This document shows positions 38,643 through 48,057 of a stretch of DNA of 64,000 nt, in pieces. Location of the stretch: NCBI RefSeq assembly GCF_009758255.1, contig NZ_WSEN01000006.1, positions 1 to 64,000 of the forward strand, written 5' to 3'. A program made the translations under genes and the position numbers. Origin of the DNA: Microbacterium sp. MAH-37. Lineage in GTDB: Bacteria; Actinomycetota; Actinomycetes; Actinomycetales; Microbacteriaceae. A model generated the notes under the pieces. The model was not told where the DNA came from and did no database searches. It worked only from the letters and a program-made list of their open reading frames with translations. How positions within the stretch are numbered: the first letter of the stretch is position 1; every line of letters begins with the position of its first letter.

Positions 38643-39550
38643 GCACCGACACGCGCGCCGCTGTCACCGTCGAGAAGAAGAGCAGGCGCTCCGCACCCGA
38701 GACGCATGTGACGAAGTCGACCGCCGGCGACAAGGTGGTGGGCGGCACCTCGCACGTGATCCTCGCGATCTGGTCGCTCATCGTCATCCTGCCGATGGTG
38801 TGGACCCTGATCGGCTCGTTCAAGACGACCGAGGAGATCTTCAAGTCTCCGTTCGGCCTGCCGGCCCAGTGGAACTTCAACAACTACGTCAGCGCCTGGG
38901 TCGACAACAACTTCGGCGGCATGTTCGTGAACACCGTCATCGTCGTCGGCTGCGCGCTGGTGCTGGTGATGGTGCTGGGCGCCATGTGCGCCTATGTGCT
39001 GGCCAGGTTCCAGATCCCCGGAAGCCGCGTGATCTACTACCTGATGCTCGCCGGCCTCACGTTCCCGGTGTTCCTCGCCATCGTTCCCCTGTTCTTCATC
39101 CTGCAGGGCATGGGCCTGCTGAACACGCTGCCTGGTCTGATCATCACCTATGTGGCGTTCGCTCTGCCGTTCACCGTGTTCTTCCTGTTCTCGTTCTTCA
39201 AGTCACTGCCCTACGAGATCCAGGAGGCCGCCTACGTGGACGGCGCCAGCGAGTGGCGCACCTTCTTCCAGGTGATGCTGCCCATGGCGAAGCCCGGCAT
39301 GGCGGCGGTCGCGATCATGAACTTCCTCGGCCTGTGGAACCAGTTCCTGCTCCCGATCTCGCTGAACACGAACCGCGACAACTACGTGCTGTCGCAGGGC
39401 ATGGCGTCCTACGCGTCGTCCGCGGGCTACGCACTGGACTTCGGCCAGATGTTCGCCGCCGTGATGATCACGATCATTCCGGTGCTGATCGTCTACATCC
39501 TGTTCCAGCGCCAGCTGCAGGGGTCCGTGTCCCAGGGCACGTCCAAGTAG
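38639..39550 (+). CDS. sugar ABC transporter permease (NgcG/MalG-like)
   Basis: The 303-residue second permease has six helices and the EAA loop EIQEAAYVDGASEWRTFFQV (about residue 205). The N-terminal 30 residues are charged and cytoplasmic. It overlaps the first permease by 4 bp and ends the transporter operon. Neither a sugar-ATPase nor a chitobiase gene follows. Confidence 0.9.
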   Translation: MSTDTRAAVTVEKKSRRSAPETHVTKSTAGDKVVGGTSHVILAIWSLIVILPMVWTLIGSFKTTEEIFKSPFGLPAQWNFNNYVSAWVDNNFGGMFVNTVIVVGCALVLVMVLGAMCAYVLARFQIPGSRVIYYLMLAGLTFPVFLAIVPLFFILQGMGLLNTLPGLIITYVAFALPFTVFFLFSFFKSLPYEIQEAAYVDGASEWRTFFQVMLPMAKPGMAAVAIMNFLGLWNQFLLPISLNTNRDNYVLSQGMASYASSAGYALDFGQMFAAVMITIIPVLIVYILFQRQLQGSVSQGTSK

Positions 39551-39575
39551 TCGGCGGAGCGCTTATCCTCGGATC

Positions 39576-40397
39576 ATGACCCCGCCTTCCCGTCGTCCAC
39601 GCATGCCCCTGCGTGGCGCGATCCTCATCGGCGCCGCCGTCCTCGTGACGGCGGCGTCGATCGGGTTCGGGATGCTGCGCCTGCATCCCGCCGACCCGGT
39701 GGCGCTGTCCGCGTCCTCCGGCGTGGCGAACGCCGAGGCGCCCGCTCCCCTGGTGCTGCCCGACCATCCCCGCATCCTGGTGTTCGGCGACTCGTGGACC
39801 TACGGGTCGGCGGCGACGCCGCCGACCGACGGCTACGCCTACCGGCTCGCCGACCTCCTGGACGGGACGACCGTCGTCGACGGCGTGCGCGGCAGCGGCT
39901 ATCTGAAGCCCGGACTCGACGGCCCCGCCTACGGCCCGCGCATCGATCAGCTCGATCCGCTGCTGCGGCCGGACCTCGTCGTCATCGAGGGATCGATCAA
40001 CGACCGCCGGCTGCCGGCCGCGGGGTACCGCCCGGCGGTGGATGCTGCCTGGGATCGCCTCGCGAACATCTATCCGGATGCCCGGATCGTCGTGCTCGGG
40101 CCCGCTCCGCAGGTGCTGCCCGTGGAGAGGACGACTGCGCGCATCGATCGCGATCTGCAGGAGCTCGCCGCCCAGCGCGGCTGGTGGTACATCTCCCCCG
40201 TGCAGCAGAACTGGATCACCCCGCAGAACTACGCCGGGATCATCGACACCGGCATCGGCAGGGATCACCCCTCGAACGACGGGCACCGCTATCTGGCGGA
40301 GAAGGTGGCCGCCGCGCTGAAGGAGATGGAGGCCGCGCCGGTCACCGTCGCGGTGGAGCCCGCCGAGACCGTGCAGCCGGTGGCACCGGGCAAGTAG
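39576..40397 (+). CDS. secreted or membrane-anchored SGNH/GDSL hydrolase
   Basis: The 273-residue product begins with a basic segment and one hydrophobic helix (GAILIGAAVLVTAASIGFGM, about residues 14-33), then an SGNH hydrolase domain. Visible are block I with the nucleophile serine (FGDSWTYG), block III (EGSINDRR) and block V with the catalytic Asp-His (DHPSNDGH). Members remove acyl or acetyl groups from lipids, peptidoglycan or polysaccharide; the substrate cannot be read from sequence. It lies 25 bp after the transporter operon and may be its last gene, consistent with deacetylation of a cell-wall or chitin-derived sugar (inference). Confidence 0.83.
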   Translation: MTPPSRRPRMPLRGAILIGAAVLVTAASIGFGMLRLHPADPVALSASSGVANAEAPAPLVLPDHPRILVFGDSWTYGSAATPPTDGYAYRLADLLDGTTVVDGVRGSGYLKPGLDGPAYGPRIDQLDPLLRPDLVVIEGSINDRRLPAAGYRPAVDAAWDRLANIYPDARIVVLGPAPQVLPVERTTARIDRDLQELAAQRGWWYISPVQQNWITPQNYAGIIDTGIGRDHPSNDGHRYLAEKVAAALKEMEAAPVTVAVEPAETVQPVAPGK

Positions 40398-40406
40398 GCG
40401 TCGCCT

Positions 40407-40440
40407 GGACTGACGGGCGCGTTCCGTACCGCGTCAGTCC
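40407..40440 (+). terminator. terminator after the SGNH hydrolase gene
   Basis: GGACTGACG (40407-40415) pairs perfectly with CGTCAGTCC (40432-40440). It starts nine bases after the stop codon at 40397 and marks the left border of the AT-richer insert. Confidence 0.65.
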
Positions 40441-40477
40441 ATTACCCAAGAGTGGTTGCACGAGTAGCGTTCTCGTC

Positions 40478-40536
40478 GCGTGTTTCGCACGCAACCGGGG
40501 TGATAGTTCGCGATATCTGGACGCTTGGTGAGCGTC
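40478..40536 (-). terminator. two small hairpins downstream of the zinc-ribbon/HEPN gene
   Basis: GCGTG-TTTCG-CACGC (40478-40492) and GACGCT-TGGTG-AGCGTC (40520-40536) lie in the 150 bp after the minus-strand gene. Either could end its transcript. Both stems are short and lack a T-tract. Confidence 0.3.
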
Positions 40537-40593
40537 AAGCCCGCAGAGTTATCTGTGATTCCCATTGCTTGCGACGCCTGGCTACATGTGCAC

Positions 40594-42531
40594 TCAGGCG
40601 GTTCGCACGACGACTGCGCTGTCCGCGGTGGGCAAACTCAAGTCTCCCTGCATCCAGATTCGAAAGTCAGCCGCCAGACGCGCGCGCTCGCTCTGATCGT
40701 CCGCCCTCAATGTTGCAAGTGCACTGACAATTCTGTTGTGCGTTTCGGCGTAGGAGTGGGAGACGGCTAGACGATCCAATCTCCGGAGCTGCCGCACGAG
40801 AGTCAGGTCACCGGCAAGGAGCTTTGAGCCGAACACGCCTACCGCAGCTCGCAAGTCGGACTCGCTGAGTGCAGATTTTCCGCGCAGCGTGCAAGCCGCT
40901 CGAAACTCCACTCCCGCGACAACGATGTCTTCGACAGACGCGTCAATCACGGCGGATTCATATGTCTCCCATGCCGTCAGACTGACGCGAAGCGTGGACT
41001 CGGCTCCCGCTCGGCTGACAGTTACCGACCGAACATCGGCATTTGTAGTCATGAGAGCTACAGCCTTAGCGACCGCGTCAGCTTCTCCGGAAGGAAGTGC
41101 GAAATGCCAATCACCGTCATCGTCTCGGCACTCGAGAGCTCCGAAGCTCATCTTTGCGAACATGTCAGCCATCGCGAACGACGTCAGCCCAAGATAGGCC
41201 TTGTCCGCCTCGGAAAAGGGAATGTCGATGTCTCGGCGTTCCAGTTCGTTGAAAAGTGCCCAGGAGGTCGCCATCACCGACTCAAGAAAGGTGTATGCGC
41301 GGTCCACAAACCAACCAATTGATTGAGAGATCTTCTCGCTTCCCAGTGTGACGTGGACTAAGTCTTTTTCGATCCAGTATCCGCCGACGTGAGAGGGCGC
41401 ATTGCGAAGGAGCCTCTCGTTACCCTGGAACCACGACGCTAGAGATTTTTCCGCGTTGACCGCCTTCGCGAGAGCCGTCGCGCCCTCTTCAATGAGTTTC
41501 TCATATGGTCTGGTCTTGGCCCCAGAGAGAAGCAAGTACCAAGCGAAGATTGGACCACCTACCTCTTCGTACACCTCGGCGTGATACTTCAGGAGGCGTC
41601 GGAAGATTGTCTCCTCGTCCGTTTCGACGGAGAGGATGGCTTCGAACCCGAGGACCGCTTCTGCGAGGCGGCGCTGGCTCGCCGCGAGTCCGAGAAGCGG
41701 CAGATCAGAACGAAGCACAGCGTCGACGTCGGCAAATCTGCAGAAATCCGATGCTTCAACCACGGTGCGTTCGAACCTCTCGTTGTCGAGCCACACTGAC
41801 GCGACATGACTCTGCACGAGAAATTGAGTGCCGGCGCCTGGCGACACACTCCGTCCTGTCAGGCGCTCAGCCCGCTCGACACCGAGCGATGCTATGTCGA
41901 GAAGCGTACCTTCATGCGCGTCCGTCAAGAAACCTAGTGTGCGTTCGATCAGCGTCTGGCCAGCTTCTCCACTTTGAGAGATGCTCCTCCGAAGCTTCTC
42001 TTCGTACTCGTCGATCGGAGCGCGCCAAGAGCGAAGGCTGTCCGAGGCGCGGACGTTGAGCCGCTGAACCTCCCTGACGGTCGGGGCCGTCAAGGTCTCG
42101 CGGTACATTCCCCACAAGGCTGCTACCCGCCCGGACGACTCGAGCATTGCCGCACGTAGAGCGACGTAGGGTCTGAGCACTGCAGCGCGCTCGCTCCTTG
42201 AGTGCAAGTCGTTGATCAGGCAGATCGCCAACGCGAGATCCTGCGTTGCCTGCGGCGAGCTCTCCTCCGCGAAATGAGTAACAGCAGATGTAAACACTTT
42301 CACCGCTGTTTCGATCTCGGGCAAGTCTGGGAGATCGCCTTCTTTAGCAGAGTGCTCACCTACGATGACGTCGATTTGACGCACGGCGCTACGACGACGC
42401 ACAACATGTGAGTTGACTTCGTTCTTTGGGGCTGCGGCTCCGCAATCGTCGCAGGCCGCACCAAGAATGCGATCACTTCCGCAGCGGCCGCAGGGCGACT
42501 TCTGAAAGCTCATCCAACCGCGTGATGCCAT
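40594..42531 (-). CDS. zinc-ribbon protein with HEPN-type RNxxxH motif, candidate RNase/defence effector
   Basis: I do not recognise a named family for this 645-residue protein. It opens with a zinc ribbon of two CxxC knuckles (CGRCGSDRILGAACDDCG, residues about 14-31), followed by a largely helical region. At residues 376-381 is RNAPSH in the context LLRNAPSHVGGYWIEKDLVHV. This fits the HEPN RNase catalytic motif RNxxxH and the usual following Y-x-I-x3-D-x-V pattern, then two helices. The rest (about 440-645) is mixed and without motif. No signal peptide or membrane helix is seen. GC is lower than in neighbours: two 60-bp lines I counted give 57% and 53%. The ATG at 42531 follows GGGAAAT; an ATG at 42513 is possible. 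It is alone, with no cognate antitoxin gene. Confidence 0.7.
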   Translation of the reverse strand: MASRGWMSFQKSPCGRCGSDRILGAACDDCGAAAPKNEVNSHVVRRRSAVRQIDVIVGEHSAKEGDLPDLPEIETAVKVFTSAVTHFAEESSPQATQDLALAICLINDLHSRSERAAVLRPYVALRAAMLESSGRVAALWGMYRETLTAPTVREVQRLNVRASDSLRSWRAPIDEYEEKLRRSISQSGEAGQTLIERTLGFLTDAHEGTLLDIASLGVERAERLTGRSVSPGAGTQFLVQSHVASVWLDNERFERTVVEASDFCRFADVDAVLRSDLPLLGLAASQRRLAEAVLGFEAILSVETDEETIFRRLLKYHAEVYEEVGGPIFAWYLLLSGAKTRPYEKLIEEGATALAKAVNAEKSLASWFQGNERLLRNAPSHVGGYWIEKDLVHVTLGSEKISQSIGWFVDRAYTFLESVMATSWALFNELERRDIDIPFSEADKAYLGLTSFAMADMFAKMSFGALECRDDDGDWHFALPSGEADAVAKAVALMTTNADVRSVTVSRAGAESTLRVSLTAWETYESAVIDASVEDIVVAGVEFRAACTLRGKSALSESDLRAAVGVFGSKLLAGDLTLVRQLRRLDRLAVSHSYAETHNRIVSALATLRADDQSERARLAADFRIWMQGDLSLPTADSAVVVRTA

Positions 42532-42598
42532 TCGATTTCCCTACGAAGACTGAACTTACCCTCAGCATGTCATTGAAACTACGCGAGACTGAGAAACT

Positions 42599-42612
42599 GG
42601 ATACCAGTATCC
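42599..42612. promoter_or_regulatory. palindrome upstream of the zinc-ribbon/HEPN gene
   Basis: GGATAC-CA-GTATCC is a perfect 6-bp palindrome with a 2-bp spacer, centred about 75 bases before the ATG at 42531. On the minus strand its right arm would fall at the -35 position of a weak promoter with -10 TAGTTT. It looks like an operator for a small dimeric repressor, but no regulator gene is adjacent. The rest of 42532-42769 holds no gene that I can support. Confidence 0.4.
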
Positions 42613-42769
42613 ATGTCCGATGCTGGCAGGGTCCAAGCAGGAGCGGCATGTCCCACCCGAGAACATACCTGCGTTCCATCGGCGGCCAGCGCGCCTCTGA
42701 GCAGGTGGTATCTCGCGAGCGCACCGCGACGCGCCTCTCAGCCGACTAGACCTAACTGACGGACGGTGA

Positions 42770-42812
42770 GAACGCCGAATGGGCCACCCAGGGGGCGGCC
42801 CATTCGGCGTTC
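42770..42812. terminator. strong hairpin at the tRNA-Arg 3' end
   Basis: A perfect 16-bp stem (42770-42785 with 42797-42812) encloses an 11-base loop. It begins one base after the tRNA-Arg 3' end on the minus strand, so it is most likely the tRNA terminator. No T-tract follows. Confidence 0.7.
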
Positions 42813-42813
42813 G

Positions 42814-42886
42814 TGCCCCCGACAGGAATCGAACCTGCGACCTACGGTACCGGAAACCGGCGCTCTATCCGCTGAGCTACGGAGGC
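42814..42886 (-). tRNA. tRNA-Arg (anticodon CCG)
   Basis: The 73-base minus-strand sequence folds as a full cloverleaf. The acceptor stem is GCCTCCG with CGGGGGC and one G-U pair, the discriminator base is A73, the D-arm is GCTC/GAGC, the T-loop is TTCGAAT, and the anticodon loop TTCCGGT places CCG at 34-36, reading CGG codons. The outer pair of the anticodon stem (27-43) is a C-T mismatch. CCA is not encoded. Confidence 0.95.
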
Positions 42887-42920
42887 GAACCTAACGAGCC
42901 TATCAGCTACCAGAGTCCCC

Positions 42921-43307
42921 TTATGCCCAGGCGACGGCCAGTGCCACGACCGCGAGCAGCGGCAACCCGCCCTGCATCGCCGCGGCGCGCAGCTTGCTGC
43001 GATCGGAGAGCACCAGCACCAGCGCGGCGGCGAGCATCATCCCGGTACCGGCAAGCGCGAGCGTCAGGCCCGCGGTCCGCTGACCGGCGATCACCAGGAT
43101 CACGCCGATCAGCGCCGTGAGCGCGAGGAACAGGTTGTAGAAGCCCTGATTGAAGGCGAGCTGCTTCATCGTCTCGGCATCCTCCGCGGAATGCACCCCG
43201 AAGACCCGGCGCGTGGCCGGCTCGGTCCAGCGCACCGACTCCAGCACGAAGATGAACACGTGGAACGCGGCGGCGGCCGCGGCGAGGATCAGTCCGGCGA
43301 TCAGCAT
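42921..43307 (-). CDS. DUF1304 membrane protein
   Basis: The 128-residue product has four predicted helices and the DUF1304 core FHVFIFVLESVRWTEP followed by FNQGFYNLFLALTALIG. The function of the family is unknown. It diverges from the copper lipoprotein gene with 77 bp between starts. The region holds the copper-type palindrome, so it might share control, which is inference. Confidence 0.85.
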   Translation of the reverse strand: MLIAGLILAAAAAAFHVFIFVLESVRWTEPATRRVFGVHSAEDAETMKQLAFNQGFYNLFLALTALIGVILVIAGQRTAGLTLALAGTGMMLAAALVLVLSDRSKLRAAAMQGGLPLLAVVALAVAWA

Positions 43308-43350
43308 GACCCGATTCTGGCGGGCCGATGCCGGCGCGGCAAGCTTCCCA

Positions 43351-43378
43351 ATACCCTCATAGGGTATCTCGCTATGGT
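43351..43378 (+). promoter_or_regulatory. CsoR-like palindrome and leaderless promoter for cueP
   Basis: ATACCCT-CAT-AGGGTAT (43351-43367) is a perfect 7-bp inverted repeat of the TACCC-N-GGGTA type bound by the copper sensor CsoR in several Gram-positive bacteria. Just after it TATGGT (43373-43378) serves as -10, seven bases before the ATG at 43385, so the message would be leaderless. A MerR/CueR-type activator, with the dyad between -35 and -10, is also possible. No csoR or cueR gene lies nearby. Confidence 0.6.
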
Positions 43379-43384
43379 CGCGTC

Positions 43385-43981
43385 ATGAGAGTTCGCCGCT
43401 TCCTTCCCGCCGCCGTCTCCGCCGCCCTCGCGGCCCTGGTCCTCGTCGGATGCGCTGCCCCCGCCGCGGAGCAGAAGGTCGCGCCGGATGCCTCGTCGAC
43501 GTCCACCGATCTGCTCGCCACCCACGACCTGGACGGTCTCGACGCCCGCGCCGTCGTCGACCGTCTCGATGCGCTGCCGGTGGCCGAACGTCCGACGGAC
43601 CTCATCGCCTCGGTGCGACCCGACCGTGTCGAGCTCTCGGACGAAGCCGGACGCACAGCATCCCTGCCGCTGCCCACTGACATCTTCTACACTTCGGTCG
43701 CACCGTACGTCGATCGCACCCATGACTGCTTCTTCCACAGTCTGACGACATGTCTCGGCGAGCTTCGGAACACCGACGTACGGGTGCTCGTCACGGATGC
43801 CGACGGCTCCGTCGTGATGGACGAGATGCGCACCACCAACGACAACGGATTCGTCGGGCTGTGGCTGCCGCGCGGCATCCAGGGCACGATCACCGTCGAG
43901 CACGACGGCCGCCGGGCCGGCCAGCCGTTCTCGACCGACGCGGACTCCCCCACCTGCCTGACGACGCTGCAGCTGACCTGA
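43385..43981 (+). CDS. CueP-family copper-binding lipoprotein
   Basis: The 198-residue product is a lipoprotein with lipobox LVGC (Cys23) and a CueP-like domain. Salmonella CueP binds periplasmic copper through three cysteines. Here the pair is in HDCFFHSLTTCLGEL, eight residues apart as in the Salmonella protein, and the third is in SPTCLTTLQL at the C-terminus. The gene likely protects the cell surface from copper. The ATG at 43385 is chosen from the signal peptide and the leaderless promoter; upstream in-frame codons lie in the operator. Confidence 0.82.
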   Translation: MRVRRFLPAAVSAALAALVLVGCAAPAAEQKVAPDASSTSTDLLATHDLDGLDARAVVDRLDALPVAERPTDLIASVRPDRVELSDEAGRTASLPLPTDIFYTSVAPYVDRTHDCFFHSLTTCLGELRNTDVRVLVTDADGSVVMDEMRTTNDNGFVGLWLPRGIQGTITVEHDGRRAGQPFSTDADSPTCLTTLQLT

Positions 43982-44045
43982 CCGCCGCGGGCGAGTCCAC
44001 CGCACCCGGTAGCGTGGGCTGAGCCCGCCGACCGAGAGGACCCCC

Positions 44046-44714
44046 ATGACGTACGCTCCGCCCACACCTCCCGGCTGGTACCCGGACGGCACCCCGGGCA
44101 CGCTGCGCTGGTGGGACGGCGCCGTCTGGACGGCGAGCACGATGCCCGCGTCTCCCCCGGCGCCTGCCGCGCCTCAGCCGTACCCGCAGGTCCCCGCGGG
44201 CACCCGCACGAACACGCCGTGGATCTGGGCGGTCGTCGCCGTACCCCTGGCCGCGCTCGCGCTCACGATCGTGCAGCTCGTGCTCATGCAGCAGATGATG
44301 CAGCAGTACCTGTGGTCGTTCAGTCGGATGATGACCGACCCGTACGCCACCGACGCGGCCAACGTGTCCGGGCTGGTCGCCTGGTCGAACGGGATGATGC
44401 TGGGGACGATGCTGCTCTCGCTCGTCAGCCTGCTGCTGTACGGAGCCGGTGTGCTCTTCGCCTACCTCGATCACCGCGATCTCGGAGCGCTGGGCTATCA
44501 GCGCCGCTTCCACTGGGCGTGGAACTTCCTCAGCCCGGTGTACCCGATCGGCCGCTCCGTGGTGGTCCGCAGGCAGGCTGGCACCGGGCAGGCGCCGATG
44601 TGGGCGGCGATCGCGATCATGGTCGCCGCGTTCCTCACACCGATCGTGTGGATGCTGGCGGTGTTCCCGTCGTTCTACGAGCAGATGTTCCAGACGGTCT
44701 CGCAGTACTCCTGA
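44046..44714 (+). CDS. DUF2510 membrane protein
   Basis: The 222-residue product starts with the DUF2510 motif PPGWYPDGTPGTLRWWDGAVWT (in two parts), a proline-rich linker (residues about 38-55), and four membrane helices. DUF2510 is a short actinobacterial domain of unknown role, often fused to membrane parts. The GAGAGGACC just before the ATG is a possible ribosome site. It converges on sufU with a 6-bp gap. Confidence 0.75.
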   Translation: MTYAPPTPPGWYPDGTPGTLRWWDGAVWTASTMPASPPAPAAPQPYPQVPAGTRTNTPWIWAVVAVPLAALALTIVQLVLMQQMMQQYLWSFSRMMTDPYATDAANVSGLVAWSNGMMLGTMLLSLVSLLLYGAGVLFAYLDHRDLGALGYQRRFHWAWNFLSPVYPIGRSVVVRRQAGTGQAPMWAAIAIMVAAFLTPIVWMLAVFPSFYEQMFQTVSQYS

Positions 44715-44720
44715 GCCGTA

Positions 44721-46465
<1,745 letters not shown>

Positions 46466-46476
46466 TCAATCCTCTC

Positions 46477-46497
46477 AGCCGCCGGAGGGCGGTGGCT
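46477..46497 (-). terminator. hairpin after the CPBP-like gene
   Basis: AGCCGCCG pairs with CGGTGGCT, with one G-U pair, around GAGGG, just past the stop codon of the minus-strand CPBP-like gene. It separates that operon from sufS. Confidence 0.5.
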
Positions 46498-46500
46498 CCG

Positions 46501-47319
46501 TCAGAGCAGGAAGATCGGCAGCATCCCCGGGTTGTGCGCGTGCACGAGCACCGCGAAGACGACCGCGTCGAACAGCAGGTGCACGGTGACGACGTATGCG
46601 AGCGAGTGGGTGCGCAGGAAGATCCAGCCCTGCAGCAGCGCGAACGGGATGGTCAGCGCGGGTCCCCATGCGCGGTAGCCCAGCTCCCACAGGAACGACA
46701 CGAACACCACCGCCTGCAGCACGTTCGCCGGAGCAACCGGCAGGTGCCGGCGCAGCAGGGCGAACACCGTGCAGATGAAGAACAGCTCGTCCCAGATGCC
46801 GACCGCACCCACCCCGAGGAACAGCCGCCCGATGAGCTCGGGGCTGTCCACGACCGGCCAGTTCAGGTACACGCCGCTGGTGATGAAGTAGAACGGCAGG
46901 ATCAGCCAGCCCAGCACCAGCACCGCGACCAGCCAGATCCACTGCCACGATGCCCAGCGTCGTCCAGTTCGCCACGGGAACGAGATCGCGCGGTCACGGA
47001 ACACGAAACGCGAGATCAGGTAGGGGACGACGACCGCTCCGCCGAGCGCCAGGGTGAAGCGCAGCATCGCGCCGTCGTCCAGCTCCGCCGCCAGCGGGAT
47101 CGAGTGCACGATCAGCATGCCGACGCCGATCAGCGCGAGGTCACGGGTCAGCGACGGCTCCGCACCGGCGACGCGGCCGCGCTCGATGAGTGCCGCGATG
47201 CCCACGCCTGCCACGAGGAGCACCCAGCCGACGACGGTCCAGCCCAGCACGAAGAACGCCGGTGCCGCCGCGCAGACGAGCGCCGCCGGTCCGAGGCTCT
47301 GCCAGGCGCTGCGGCTCAC
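46501..47319 (-). CDS. CPBP-like intramembrane protein with altered active site
   Basis: The 272-residue product has eight predicted helices and resembles CPBP (Abi) intramembrane glutamic proteases. The first motif, normally EExxxR, reads DELFFICTVFALLRR here, so the first glutamate is an aspartate and the arginine is displaced. The family's later histidine appears in VHLLFDAV. Activity is therefore doubtful. The GTG start overlaps the trmB stop by 4 bp. Confidence 0.7.
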   Translation of the reverse strand: MSRSAWQSLGPAALVCAAAPAFFVLGWTVVGWVLLVAGVGIAALIERGRVAGAEPSLTRDLALIGVGMLIVHSIPLAAELDDGAMLRFTLALGGAVVVPYLISRFVFRDRAISFPWRTGRRWASWQWIWLVAVLVLGWLILPFYFITSGVYLNWPVVDSPELIGRLFLGVGAVGIWDELFFICTVFALLRRHLPVAPANVLQAVVFVSFLWELGYRAWGPALTIPFALLQGWIFLRTHSLAYVVTVHLLFDAVVFAVLVHAHNPGMLPIFLL

Positions 47320-48035
47320 TGCACTCGTCGGTAAGTGAGGTCGCGGATGTCGCGGCCTTTCGCGATGCCCTTGCGCTCGAACGCGGTCATGACGCGACCG
47401 TCGAAGCGCTCGGCCCACTCCCCCTCGAAGGCGCGCTCGAACTCCGGCGCCTCGTCGAGCACATCGCGCATCTGCAGCGCGTAGTCCTCCCAGTCGGTCG
47501 CGAGGCGAAGCATCCCGCCCACGGCGAGCGCACGGGCGGCGGTCTGCGGGAAGCCGGGGCGCACCAGGCGCCGCTTGGTGTGCCGCTTCTTGTGCCACGG
47601 GTCGGGGAAGAAGATCCACACCTCGGATGCTGCGCCGGCCGGCAGGTACGAGGACAGCACTTCGGGCGCGTTCGCCTCGACCAGGCGCAGGTTGCGCGCG
47701 CCGGCCTTGTCGGCGTCGAGCATCGTGCGGGCGAGCCCGGCGCGGAACACCTCGACGGCGAGGAAGTCGTCGTCGAGGCGGGTGGATGCCGCGTGCACGA
47801 TCGCGTGCCCCTGGCCGGAGCCGACCTCGACGATCAGCGACGCGTCGCGGCCGTACTCGGATGCAGGGTCGAACCTGGCGTCCGGGTGCACCGACGTCCA
47901 TGCCACGTCGCGGGGCACCTCGAGCAGGTAACGCGGGGCGAGTTCTTCGAACGCCCGCTCCTGGGCCTCCGACATGCGACCGGAGCGGCGGACGAACGAG
48001 ACCGGTTCGTCACGGAAGGTGCGGGGTTCTGACAT
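47316..48035 (-). CDS. trmB: tRNA (guanine-N7-)-methyltransferase
   Basis: The 239-residue SAM-dependent enzyme methylates G46 in tRNA. Motif I is VEVGSGQGHAIVHAA (near residue 70), followed by the signature FFPDPWHKKRHTKRRLV and ATDWEDYALQM. It begins a unit with the CPBP-like gene. The first ATG is used. Confidence 0.94.
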   Translation of the reverse strand: MSEPRTFRDEPVSFVRRSGRMSEAQERAFEELAPRYLLEVPRDVAWTSVHPDARFDPASEYGRDASLIVEVGSGQGHAIVHAASTRLDDDFLAVEVFRAGLARTMLDADKAGARNLRLVEANAPEVLSSYLPAGAASEVWIFFPDPWHKKRHTKRRLVRPGFPQTAARALAVGGMLRLATDWEDYALQMRDVLDEAPEFERAFEGEWAERFDGRVMTAFERKGIAKGRDIRDLTYRRVQ

Positions 48036-48057
48036 CCCTCCAGGGTACCGGGGTCCT

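Noticed and set aside
42473..42724. An 83-codon minus-strand frame between the HEPN-motif gene and the tRNA.
   Set aside because: It overlaps the zinc-ribbon start in another frame, has no ribosome site or known domain, and a frame this short is expected by chance. It could be an antitoxin only if homologues keep it.
42814..42886. An att-type duplication of the tRNA-Arg 3' end that would mark a classic integrative island.
   Set aside because: I searched the 2.3 kb next to it for the T-arm and acceptor sequence by eye and found no second copy.
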